DNA of 64,000 bases from Nemertoderma westbladi (lineage: Eukaryota > Xenacoelomorpha > Nemertodermatida > Nemertodermatidae): contig JAUCBJ010000015.1 in assembly GCA_032718475.1 (NCBI GenBank), positions 1 to 64,000 on the forward strand, given 5' to 3'. A program made the translations under genes and the position numbers. This document shows, piece after piece, positions 22,076 through 33,854 of this stretch. The notes under the pieces are model-generated. The model made no database searches. It was not told the DNA's origin and saw only the letters and a list, made by a program, of their open reading frames with translations. Each line of letters opens with the position of its first letter. Position 1 is the first letter of the stretch.

Positions 22076-24980
22076 CCTAAACCATTTGGTTTAACATATT
22101 TGACGACATATAATTTTATCAGTAGGCCAAGCAGTTGTGGAATTATGTATGCTACACTGTTTAATTATATTTTGAGTCAATATGTTAGAGGAAGAACGAA
22201 ACGGGGATGCAGTAAAAGTAGGCCTATACTGGGCAGGTTTGTTTCACTTTGTCTCAGTGCGCTAGACTGCCATTATATAAATTTAAATTTCCCGCCTTAG
22301 CAGCCTTTTCCCTCTACCGACCTGCTTGCCTCACTGAAAAAATGTCTCTCATTTATCTAGCTACTAAATCATGTTGACTTATACGATTCAACAGGAAAAC
22401 CACTAAAATATTCAGTTTGCACTAAATACAATAACTACTGTAAATAACTAAAATTATACTGTATATTAATTATAAATTAGTGATTGTAGTATAAGTAGTG
22501 ACAACGCTCAAATACTGTAAAACCCAAAATCTGGAGAAAATGAGTACATTTTTCCTTCGGGACTTTCTTAAATTTTATTACATGTGTTGAAAGAGGATCG
22601 AAGTAGAAAGGGTTGCAAGTAACTTGAGCAAAACCCACGCACTGCACACACTCAAACGTTATTACAATACCTTCAATTCTACGGCGTACTGTACACCAAA
22701 ACCCAATTGAAAAATCAAATTGGTTTATGTAGTTAAGCTGCTCTCTAAATACGTACTAAATGTTCGAGAACACTAAATTATTTAATGGCTCATTCCAAAG
22801 TAAAGTACGGGACATTCGTACACAATTTTGAACTTTGATTGCCTTTACAATGTTATCCACAGCAGCACATATGTGCACAAAATTGTGCTTGGATTGAACT
22901 TTCGAATATCAGCTTTGATTTCGCGAAGCTTATGGCGGGACTTAGTCACTTTTGAGAAAACACCAGTTTGTCCAATTAAGGTAAAGTACGGATTCGAACG
23001 AAATGGTTTTTTTTTATTTTATGATTTCAATTCTAAAATTTAGCGAATTGTGCGCAGGTACGGTGTTGAGTTGATGTTTAGGATAAAGCTGTATTATTAA
23101 GCTTAAATAAAAACAAAAATATCAGACGAATTGCTACATTGCTAATTTTTTACAGTCTGGTGTGTGTGGTAAAGTATGGGACATTGCTAAGTAAAGTACG
23201 GGACCTGTACGAATTTTATGGTTAAAATGGTCTCTTACACTTAACCTAACAGTAATTTCTGGAGAATTAGTGATAATAAAGTGCAACTAAGTATTTCCAA
23301 CCAAGATATGGATGCAAAATGTGGGGTGACCCACAAATTGACCCGAAATCTTAGCATATGGGTGCCGTTGAGGAGTTGTCTGTCATCTGTCTAATTTTTG
23401 ATCGCTAATACTGTATAACTCAGTCATTTATAGATGAAATTAAACCAAACTTGGTACGTATGAAGTCTGTCAAAAGTTTGGAAATAATCTGAAGTTTAAG
23501 GAATCAAAGGTCACATATCAGACATTCTGTCTGTTAATTGGTACCGATAGTTTCAAAATTTTGATAAAAACCGAAATAAGTCCGCCAATCATTGATGAAA
23601 TACTGTATAACCTAACTTGGTACACATGTATTCTTTGAAAAGTTTAGAAATTCTTTCCATTTTTCTAAAAATGTATCAATTACTGTACTTAGGCCTACTG
23701 ATCTTCTTATCTGTTAAAAAACTAAATTTTTTGAAATTTGTTGTAAAGTACGGGACTTTACATGCATAAACTCAAAGATTAGTTAACTGAGGAATGATTC
23801 TTAGTTCAAATACATACTTCTATGCTTCCCACTACTATCACCCTAAAGCATTATAACACTCCTGCCCTCCAGGTTTCATATATTACATTAATACAGTGCA
23901 CTAAAATGTAATCGCCATTATAATGGTAAAGTATGGAACAATTTTCAATTGGCCGTGATCCGTGAACTACAGGTAATTGTTTCTTAAGATGACGCAACAC
24001 AAACGTGCTTTGCATTCCACTGGGTGATTGGGCTGAGTTAGACTACTGCTCTGTGTATAAATTAAAATTTCACTATTTTTTGGTAAAGTATGGGACTTTA
24101 CATGCATAAACCCAAAGATTTCTTGACTGAGGAATGATTCTCAGTTCAAATATAGACTCATATTCTTACGACCGACTATGACCTTAGAGTATTATAACAC
24201 TCCTGGCTTCACATATTACATTAATACTGTGCACTAATATAATCGCCATTTTAATGGTAAAGTATGGGACAATTTTCAATTGGCCGCCATGATATTTCTG
24301 AGGGAGTGAAGATGAAACTAATTGTTTTATACGATGACGCAACACAAACGTGCTTTGCATTCCACTGGGTGATTAGGCTGAGTTACATCTCTGTGAATAA
24401 ACTAAAAATTTCACTATTTTAGGTAAAGTATGGGACATCACAAGATTAACTTCATCGATTTCATTACAGAGGAATTAAACACTGGTGAAATTAAATGAAA
24501 CCAAAAAAATTCGAAAATGGGTTTGTTTTTGATTTGGTACATGCTCAGAAATGTTCATTTATTGGTCATAGGAAATGCCTACAAGAAACGAAACTTTTGC
24601 ACACTTTTATTCACATTTTGTGCAGAGCAGGTGCATAATTTGTAATTCGACTATTTTTGAGAAACCACCTGTGTTGATACAATTTTAGTTTTTTAGAGTT
24701 TTTTTTTTTAGTTTTTTTGTTTAGATTTTAGTTATTTGATACAAGTTTAGCACTGAATTCAGGAAGTACGATAAATTTTGACCTAAAAGAAGTATAAATT
24801 CAAAGCTACATCTCATTTTTCGAAATTAGTGGGGAGGTTGACCTTTTCATGGAATGAGCCTAATATTGAGTAAGGCAGCATATCAGGAGTTGAAGCATGG
24901 CCTACTATATATACAGTAGGCCTACGGCCTAACATTTTGTCGATGTGGCTTAAAAAAAGAGGCCAGTTTTATTTTACATT
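22076..24980. repeat. Degenerate satellite with GTAAAGTAYGGGAC core, no gene
   Basis: The 14-base core GTAAAGTAYGGGAC or close variants recur at about 22801, 23168, 23195, 23744, 23926, 24083, 24256 and 24421. From about 23740 to 24480 the spacing settles to a ~340 bp tandem unit with shared text (ACTTTACATGCATAAAC, GAGGAATGATTCT, TGACGCAACACAAACGTGC). Positions 23390-23650 are related to 10490-10800. I see no coding content. Confidence 0.7.
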
Positions 24981-25404
24981 GGCCCGGTTTCATAAAGTTG
25001 TCGTAGAGTTAACGAATGCTTACGTTATCGTAAATTTGGAAGTTACGACAACACGAATACGTTTGGCTGTTTCACAACGTTATCGTTATTTTATGCCTTT
25101 ATTTATTTATTTTATGCCTTTATGCAATGCAATAAAGAACCACTAGCCAATGAGATACTCTGGTTGCGTAGTAACTTTAAAATATCTGTATCGTAAATAC
25201 AATTTTCGTTATCGCAAAAGCGGATAACGTTAACGAATCTTTCGTTAAGTCAATTTACGTTATCGTAGCTACGACAACCTTTACGACAAGGTTGTGAAAC
25301 GATGTTATTCACTTGTATTTCTTACGTCAAGAACATGAAACTTACGACAAGGATTTCACATTGCGTTAACGTGTAACTTTACGATAAGATTATGAAACCG
25401 GGCC
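24981..25404. mobile_element. Small terminal-inverted-repeat element (MITE-like)
   Basis: It starts GGCCCGGTTTCATA and ends TATGAAACCGGGCC, a perfect 14 bp inverted repeat. The 424 bp interior is full of short CGTTAACG/TTACGATAACG words in both orientations. It is non-coding and I could not find a convincing target duplication, so the superfamily stays open. Confidence 0.8.
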
Positions 25405-28400
25405 ACTACTTTGATATTCTGATATGGGGAGAGTTCTATAAATTTTCATTTGCTGCAATTTGGTCAATGGACGTAATTGAAGTCTCTTCGTTAAGCAAGA
25501 TACTAAATTTTATGGTAGCTAGTGTTTTAGATAGGTTTAGCTAGTAATTTCAACACTGGTTCCGACATCCTACTTCCCTCTATAAATATTTTGTAGGAGC
25601 TATTTCTTATTACTATTTGTATAGAAAATGTTCCAGAACATGTTAGCTATTCATTTTTAAAAAAGTTATGTTCTAGTACAAATATTTTTTGTTCTAGAAC
25701 ATTTTTTAGAAAAAAATCTGGATTCTATTTAAAAACGCATGGAATCGTTCTAAAACGTGTTTAAAATCAATAAAGGGCCATTGTAGGCCATGGTTGAAGA
25801 GTACAATAATTTGAATCGCAGTAACGATGGAAGCAATAACCTAAATACTACAGTTCAATTTATTTCGTAACACTATATCGCTCTATCTTTCTGTCTTTCA
25901 TTACAGAATTAAGCAACAAAAAAGTACCAATTTAAGAATAAAATTACGTATTGCCTGAGAAAAAAAACGTAGAACATTTTTTTCAATATTCTCACGGCCC
26001 ATTATTAACCTCGCTGGCGCTCGATTGATGAAATGCCCTGAGAATAGTGAAAAATAGTTATACATTTTTCCCAAGTAATAAATAATTATTTTTCAATATT
26101 CTCTTGACCCTTTATTAACCTTGCTGGCACTCGGTAATTAAAATGCCTCGAAAATAGTTAAAAATAAAAACGCTCTACTTTTCCTATGTAATAAATAATT
26201 TTATTTGAAAAAGGCTCCTTTTCTCACTAATATTTTTAAAATTGAGTTAATTAATCTAACTTTTTACACTAATTTCCAGAAAATTAGTTTAAAAGTCTTT
26301 TTTAACTAATTTTTACTTTTTTAACTTATTTTTTGTTTTTTAAACTAATTTTTAATTTTTTTAACTAATTTTTAATTTTTTAACTAATTTTTTATTTTTA
26401 TTAACTAATTTTTTATTTTTTTATTTAATGAACTATGTGGCCTATTCACTACACAATATAATCAAATTTGATACATATACAGTAAGTTGCTGGTGAATAA
26501 TGATGATATATGTAATATAGACCGATGCTTGTCAGCTATACAGGGTGTATGCATTTATTTGAGATTCCGTATTAAAATATAGTAATATTATACGTCGTAA
26601 ACATTGATAACGCTGGTGATATTTTTTTCAAATAAAACAATATACTGTCAATTCGATATAAAAACGTAACGGAAAACACTATTTTCCACTCATTTTCTTT
26701 AGATAAATTCAGATATTCTGCCCTTGTGTGTTGAGTTTTCCACTCGTTGCAGCGTTGGCATTTTAACACTCGCTTCGCTCGTGCTAAAAACCTGCCAACT
26801 CTTGTAAAACTCAACCACTCAGACAGAATAGTTGAATTTCGCAACATTGAAAATGAGTGAAAAAAAGCGGCGTTTTCCGCTTACTTTTTTGTCCTTCTGA
26901 CCAGATCTACAGTTATTTAGTTTAGTTTTTAGTTGAATAGGCCTATACCAGTATACCTAACGTACCGGACCAGGTGCCACGTTATTACAGTATTATTGTA
27001 GTTCTCCTACTCCTACGTTCACCTGTTACTGATTGTCTGATTCAAGGTCGACGTCAACCAGCTTCTACTGCAGTACTGCGTACTGTTCTAGTGTTTTGCT
27101 TGCGGACGGGTGTCGCTTCTGCCTACTGGAAACCAGAAAGCTAAAGCCTGAACAGCTGAAAGCATCCCAACAATAGCTGAATACTGAATAGGCCTACACA
27201 GATACAGCCATACCGGTACTGCAGTACTACCGGCTGACCGGTACACAAGAGGATACGCAATACAGCAATAGGACTGCTAAGGTTAGTCAATCTATCACTG
27301 TATCAGTTAGTATATCTGTATATAGTCCAGTCTGCCTGTACAGCTGAAGTCTTGACAGCTTGATCCTGTATCTGTGATGCTACTTTCAGACATTGTATTT
27401 CCGGCATCCGGTCAGCTTACAGGCTGACAGGCTTACACCGTACACTCGTACAGCACAGCCGTATACAGCATACAGGTCAGCAGGTATACTGGTATGGTAT
27501 AGCAGTATGCAGTACGGTACTGCAGTATATGCCAGTATGCAGACAGGTCTGCCTGTCTGCTGTTGCTCTCTGGCCCCTACTGTACTAGCCGGTCAGCCGG
27601 TACGGTACCCAGGTGCCAGGTACCCGTACAACCGTACCAGTGCTGCAATGTCTTAATATACCCGTACAGACTGACTTGACAGAGCACAGACTGACACTCT
27701 GACAGAGGCAGATCAGCAGATAAACGCAGATAATCACGTAAAATGCTAAAATAGCCAATATTACTGTATTAATAAGCGGAATGTGGAATGGTAATGCAGT
27801 AGGCCTAATTCAGTAATTCATAATTGCTAATGGCAAATACCACCTACTGCACTGTACTTCAGTACCTACGGCAGTACGGTTCGGTATGCCTACCGTACTT
27901 CCATTGCATACAACCGTGCAAAATGAAAATGTAAAACGCGTAACGGCCAGGCAGACCGGTACGGAAAGGCAAAACAGCAAATGGGGTACCGGTAGCACGT
28001 ACGGCTGTACGGTAGCATATGCAGATGGTATAAAATAAGTTTAATAACCTATGCCTCTAATTTAAATAAACATTACTGCATTACATCATTAGGCCCTATA
28101 AAAGGAATTAAAAATACATTACTGGTATGGTAATATTATTAGGCCTACAAGTCATTATTTAAAGATAATTACGGTGACAATTATGGTGAGAATAGCAACA
28201 AACTACCGGTATTTGAACATTTAGCTTTTAATATGTTCAAATATCTATCTACCGCCTACCGGTATCAAAAAAATGAAAATATTAAAGATGTGACTAAGAC
28301 TGTTGCGTTGAAGTACCGGTACCCAGGTACCTAGATTGTATGTGATCATGTTTACTGTTAAGTTCGATTGACATTGATATAGGCCTACCATTTATATTTT

Positions 28401-29330
28401 ATAATTTATCCATTTATCTTAATAGATAACTTGTTTGTCGCGTTCAGTGCACCTTCACTCCAGGTGTTATGTATCAACTCAGCTCGTCAACTCGACATAT
28501 ATCAATAATTAAAGTTCACATGTGGTGCAATGTGGTGCTATCCAAAGACAACTGCACATGTTAAAAGTATTTCAAGATCGAAGTTGTACCGAGATGAGCA
28601 ACTTGCACTAATTTGCTATGGTGACCATAAATTGAGCGCTTGTAGATGTGCTGGGCACCTTTTTGACAGTCATAGTTACAACTGACATCAACCGAATGCA
28701 AGAAAAATTCAGACAATCTATGTTTCCCCAGCCATCATATTATATAGATATGGTACCGGACCGGTACCATATTTACCGGTAGCAAAAAACAATTCTGAAT
28801 GGTATTTAGTATTATTAGTTGCACTATGATGCAAACATTAGTCATACAAACACAGAACATACGTTCTTCTTCATCCCATCCCAGCTGTAGTTCCAAATCA
28901 CACAAGTTCATCACCTCTTTGAGATCTCAGCATTGTTGGTCACTCCATTTTCCATAAACTCGTATAAGGCTGCATGTTAGCATCAAACAACAGCTATAAT
29001 TTGTTCCACTAATCAATGCACTACATCGAGTTACTACATAAGATTATTTTACCATCAGAAAAAATCTGTTTTATTTTCATCAGATTTTCAACAATCATAC
29101 TCAATCAATGATGTGATTCCAATTAGCTGCAATAATTCTGGTTTATGAATGGGGATAATAAAATTGTTATATGCGGCTGAAAAAAGCATTTTATTAGTTC
29201 AATACCTTGCAAGATGAATGAAGCCTTGAAGACGGCTTATCACCAATTGGTAAAGTTATTATAAATGTCCAGCATCCTAAAAGTCATAAATGTTCTTATC
29301 TGGATATGTTAAATACTTCAACAGAGAGAG
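25405..29330. other. Gene-poor intergenic region
   Basis: I see no supported gene. At 26285-26430 there is a degenerate TTTTTAACTAA repeat. The part from 26930 to 28340 is rich in TACCGGTA and CAGTACTG-type palindromic words. TTCTAGAAC-type words occur at about 25590-25710. Open frames at 26572-26847, 27393-27656 and 27810-27998 look like chance. Confidence 0.4.
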
Positions 29331-30190
29331 TCATACCATCAATGTTACTTTCTAAATGTTTCCATCCTCATAGTTTCTTAAACAGAGCCAGGCGTATCAA
29401 CAAAGTTACTTCTAAATGTTTCCATCATCATAGTTTCTTAAACAGAGCCAGGCGTATCAACAAAGTTACTTCTAAATGTTTCCATCATCATAGTTTCTTA
29501 AACAGAGCCAGGCGTATCAACAAAGTTACTTCTAAATGTTTCCATCATCATAGTTTCTTAAACAGAGCCAGGCGTATCAACAAAGTTACTTCTAAATGTT
29601 TCCATCCTCATAGTTTCTTAAACAGAGCCAGGCGTATCAACAAAGTTACTTCTAAATGTTTCCATCTCATAGTTTCTTAAACAGAGCCAGGTGTATCAAC
29701 AAAGTTACTTCTAAATGTTTCCATCATCATAGTTTCTTAAACAGAGCCAGGTGTATCAACAAAGTTACTTCTAAATGTTTCCATCCTCATAGTTTCTTAA
29801 ACAGAGCCAGGCGTATCAACAAAGTTACTTCTAAATGTTTCCATCATCATAGTTTCTTAAACAGAGCCGGACGTATCAACAAAGTTACTTCTAAATGTTT
29901 CCATCCTCATAGTTTCTTAAACAGAGCCAGACGTATCAACAAAGTTACTTCTAAATGTTTCCATCCTCATAATTTCTTAAACAGAGCCAGGCGTATCAAC
30001 AAAGTTACTTCTAAATGTTCCCATCCTCATAGTTTCTTGAACAGAGCCAGGCGTATCAACAAAGTTACTTCTTTATGTTTCCATCATCATAGTTTCTTAA
30101 ACAGAGCCATGCGTATCAACAAAGTTACTTCTAAATGTTTCCATCATCATAGTTTCTTAAACAGAGCCATGCGTATCAACAAAGTTAGGC
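29331..30190. repeat. 60 bp minisatellite, well conserved
   Basis: About 14 copies of a 60 bp unit (AAAGTTACTTCTAAATGTTT ... AACAGAGCCAGGCGTATCAA) show only point changes. One copy near 29665 lacks one base, which breaks the frame that otherwise runs through the array. Open reading through the array is a result of unit length being a multiple of three. Confidence 0.95.
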
Positions 30191-31080
30191 TACTTTCTAA
30201 ATGTTCTCACACCCACAGTTGTAGATTATTCATCAGAACGAGCACTGGGATTGACTCATGTTAAACAAAGTTAATTTCTAAATGCCTACATCTATAGTTG
30301 TAAATACTCCATTAAAGAGAGCCTTATCAACCTAATTGTTCCCATACATACAGTTGTAGATCTTCATCAAACACAGGCATATCAACAAAGCACCAATCAA
30401 GTTCAACAAAGTTACTTCTAAATGTTCCCATTCACAGTTGTAGATATTTGCTCCATCAGAGCATGGCAAATTGACAAAGTTTCTTTCAAAATTTCCCCAA
30501 CAATTGTATATTATTCATCAGAACGAGCACCAAGCAAGTTCAACAAAGTTACTTCTAAATGTTTCCACCCACATTTTTAGATTATTCATCTGAACGAGCA
30601 CTGGGATTGACTCATGTTAAACAAAGTTAATTTCTAAATGCCTGCATCTATAGTTGTAAATACTCAATTAAAGAGAGCCTTATCAACCTAATTGTTCCCA
30701 TACATACATACAGTTGTATATTATTCATCAGAACGAGCACAAAGTTTCTTCTAAATGTAACCAACAACAGTTGTAGATATTTCCTCCATCAGTGTTAGTA
30801 GTAGATTATTCATCACAACGAACACGAATCAAGTTCAACAAAGTTACTTCTAAGTTACTTCTTTCTAAATGTTACCAACAATGGTTGTAAATATTTGCTC
30901 CACCAGAGCCCGGCATATCGGCAAAGTTATTTTCTAAATCTTCGCAACAGGTGTAGATTATTCATCAGATCGAGCACCAATCAATTCAACAAAGTTACTG
31001 CTAAATGTTCCCATCAACAATTATAAATTATTCATTAGAACCAGCACCAAGAAAATCCCGGTTCACCAAAGTTACATTCT
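30191..31080. repeat. Decayed continuation of the 60 bp minisatellite
   Basis: Words of the 60 bp unit (CAAAGTTACTTCTAAATG, TTATTCATCAGAACGAGCAC) continue at irregular spacing with indels and substitutions. The array is therefore fresh on the left and eroded on the right. Confidence 0.75.
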
Positions 31081-31385
31081 AAAGTAGTTACTTTGTGACA
31101 CTTTCTATCCATGTATCCAGATCCACTGGTTCCACGATTCATTCGGTTTGGTATAAAGTTGTACCATGACCAGCTTCTGTCATCCCATATTAGTTGGTTG
31201 TAAACAAGTTGTTTGATCATGATACTACCAATCGATGTTTGCGCTATTTCAGTGCCAATGGTATGAGATACTGCATACCTGATTATATCTGAATTGTTCA
31301 TCATAATGCGCTGGATACCCCCTGCTATTTGTATTAGCTTCAATCCAGCCTCAGGTATATTCTTATAAATATTAAATACTGCCAT
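31035..31385 (-). CDS. Unrecognised 116-codon ORF
   Basis: A minus-strand frame overlapping the decayed minisatellite. I recognise no domain. Ile- and Trp-rich stretches do not look like repeat translation after the first ~20 residues from its C-terminal end. It may be an exon fragment or chance. Confidence 0.18.
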   Translation of the reverse strand: MAVFNIYKNIPEAGLKLIQIAGGIQRIMMNNSDIIRYAVSHTIGTEIAQTSIGSIMIKQLVYNQLIWDDRSWSWYNFIPNRMNRGTSGSGYMDRKCHKVTTLECNFGEPGFSWCWF

Positions 31386-32574
31386 AGGTGCATTCTCAGT
31401 TCCTCACGTTAAATTTAATAAAAATAGTCCTTGTAATGGTAGGATGAATCAGACAACACCATCTCCACCACATTACACGAACACGGTCGCCTCCGCCACC
31501 CCCCCCCCCCCCCCCCCCCTAATTTTTCTGCTATTCTAAATGAAAATGAGAACGCAGGAATTTTGAAATATACGTTTGTATGAGATCCGGACTTCTTAAT
31601 GGGTGAGAATGAATTGTTACATTATCTTTCAATATTTTACTACAAGCGTTAGTAAAAGGTGTCTCCGTCGACATTGCACCAATGAGCACAGTGCATACAG
31701 CTTAGTTTTTCTTCACCGTAAATCCGCGTAATAGTCGATTGTTAGTGTTGAATACTGGAACTGTTGGTTTGTTTTGCAGTGTGATTTGTTTCAATGTCGG
31801 TCGATGGTCGGTGCACCCTTTTTAAAAGCTTGTAGCTAAAGAATGAAGGAGAGGGGTGGAGGTGAAACGATCTTTGTTTCAAATTTCATGCAATCTCATT
31901 AAGATTTAAACAATAGATTCAATAACCTTGCAACCCGTGAAATAATAATTTATTTAAATTTTAGAAATACAACAACACAAAATATAGTTTTAATATTAAT
32001 ATTAACAATATATGATACACAATGATATAATTTATTTTCAGAGGGAAAAGCAATCAAATTTCATCCCAATTGCTTTTTTCTGATTACTTGTGCCATCGGA
32101 TGCATCCGTATTTGGCCTCAAACAGAGTATCGGCATTTCGGCAAGATATATTTTATACAAATTCAGTTGTTATCCCTACCATTTTCTTATTGCTCATATT
32201 GTGGCTCAGATTTTACCATTATCACAAAAAATGATACAATTAATTGATCATACATGACGGATTGAAGGATGGACATTATATAAATAAAATAAAAATGCAA
32301 AATTAGAATTAAGAATGCATCATTATACGTAAATTTCAATAAAATAAAGTTAATAGTTGAGAATAAGATTAGTTCTCGTATTAGTTGTTTAATCCCCAGC
32401 TGACATGTCAACACATTTTAAGCCAAATATTTTAAGAACATGATGCCAAATTTTAGTGGTTATTATTTAACACAAAAAGTGTGTAATACGTTTATTAATA
32501 TATTCGAGAAGTAATGTATCACAATATATATAATATATATAATAATTCAATTTATTCAATTAGGTTAATAAACT
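31386..32574. other. Region upstream of the SR-protein gene
   Basis: AT-rich, with a run of 21 C (31499-31519). Just before the SR start, TTTATTCAATTAG (ending at 32563) looks like a 3' splice site, so an upstream 5' untranslated exon is possible. No other gene was seen. Confidence 0.4.
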
Positions 32575-33232
32575 ATGTCTCGACGATATGATAACGAACA
32601 CGGTGATTCTGAGAATAAAGTTTACATTGGGGGGCTAGGTGATGCTGCAGTAGGCCGTCACAAAGAGTTCGAGAGAGTTTTCGGCTACTACGGTCCTCTA
32701 AAGAACGTGTGGATCGCCCAGCAACCGCCCGGGTTCGCCTTCGTGTTCTTCGAGGATCGACGTGACGCAGAGGATGCGGCACGGGCGCTGGACGGACGCG
32801 AAATATGCGGCGTGAAAGCGGCGGTGGAGTTGAGCACCGCCCGGGGCGGGGAGCGTGGTGGTGGTGGTGGGTGGTGGGCGTTTCCGTGGTGGAGGGGGGC
32901 GCAACACCGGGAGGGATGAGGCCTGTTACGAGTGCGGGAGAGTGGGGCACTACGCGCGGCAATGTCGGTTCGCGCGCGGGCGTAGTAGGTCGCCCCCACC
33001 GCGGTACCGAGGGGGCAGTAGGTCTCCCCCACCCAGGTACCGAGGGGGCAGTCGGTCCCCCCCACCCAGGTATCGCGGGGGCAGTCGGTCCCCCCCACCC
33101 AGGTACCGAGGGGGCAGTCGGTCCCCCCAGCCCAGGTACCGAGGGGGCAGCAGGACCCCACCTCGCAGTGGGTCGCCGCCAGCTCGTTACGGGAGGTCAT
33201 TCAGAGAGCGCCGTACCCCGGACTATGAATGA
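32575..33232 (+). pseudogene. srsf7: SRSF7/9G8-like SR splicing factor ORF with one frameshift
   Basis: The protein order is that of the zinc-knuckle SR factor SRSF7 (9G8; fly x16): an RRM, a CCHC knuckle and an Arg/Ser tail, proteins that bind pre-mRNA and steer splice-site choice and export. RRM residues are about 13-86, with RNP2-like VYIGGL (16-21) and RNP1-like PGFAFVFF (52-59), then [13 protein letters not shown]. After a GGT run the frame must shift by one base (between about 32856 and 32877) to reach GRFRGGGGR, the knuckle CYECGRVGHYARQC (about 32924-32965) and the RS tail, ending RRTPDYE at 33232. One surplus G in the run explains the break. It could be an assembly error, an allele or a true lesion. 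The segment is far more GC-rich than its surroundings and intronless, which suggests a retrocopy or a compact gene. Confidence 0.8.
32990..33165 (+). repeat. 33 bp coding repeat in the RS tail
   Basis: About five copies encode the 11-residue unit SRSPPPRYRGG, with the last ones varied (SRSPQPRYRGG, SRTPP). The multiple-of-three unit keeps the frame, unlike the non-coding arrays nearby. Long C runs (CCCCCCCACCC) inside it make copy number and frame hard to sequence. Confidence 0.9.
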
Positions 33233-33854
33233 TCATCGAAACAGTTTGGATCGGCACTGTCCAACTGTCTGTACTCAGTGTTGTACTGGTACCTACCAGT
33301 ACCGAGGGGTACGAGTTTAAACTTTAATTTTCTAGCTAAGACTTTAGACGTATATGTTCGATATATTATTTTACAAGCCCGAATTTACCAAATGAATGAA
33401 TCAGAGACAATACAAAAAAGATTACTGATAGCCGGAAAGCAAGTAATGACGAAATGTATGTGTAAGGCCATTTAAATTTTAATGTTTCGCACCCGTTTTT
33501 CGTCCTATTTTAGTCTATCGGAAATTCAATCAAATTTTTCCTGATAACTTTGGATTATCCGAACCTCAATCGTTCATATAATAACCGTTAATGTGTTGAT
33601 GTAGTCTCTACTAACTAACTATATTGCTTGGATACACTACATGTTCACTTATATTTTTATTTCACTCTTATTATTTACTTTAATCAGGGCATTTTGATAG
33701 GAATAATTGTATATGACTTGTGTTTGATTGGATTAGAGTTGTATAAATTCACATCGCAGATAATTAAATTCATTGAATTTCTTTAAACTCCATAATTAGT
33801 AAAAGGTTATTGGTGGAAACCTCGGCTTCAATCTCTTATTGGATAAAACTAGGA
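33233..33854. other. Downstream of the SR gene
   Basis: AT-rich. It probably includes 3' untranslated sequence of the SR gene. I found no AATAAA shortly after the stop. Confidence 0.35.

Noticed and set aside
25590-25710. Heat-shock-element-like words (GTTCTAGAAC, TTCCAGAAC)
   Set aside because: Similar words are scattered in AT-rich DNA here and at 53970-54020, with no gene start nearby.
29306-30264. 20-residue repeat protein in the 60 bp array
   Set aside because: The frame breaks at a 59 bp unit near 29665 and there is no leader, domain or splice support.
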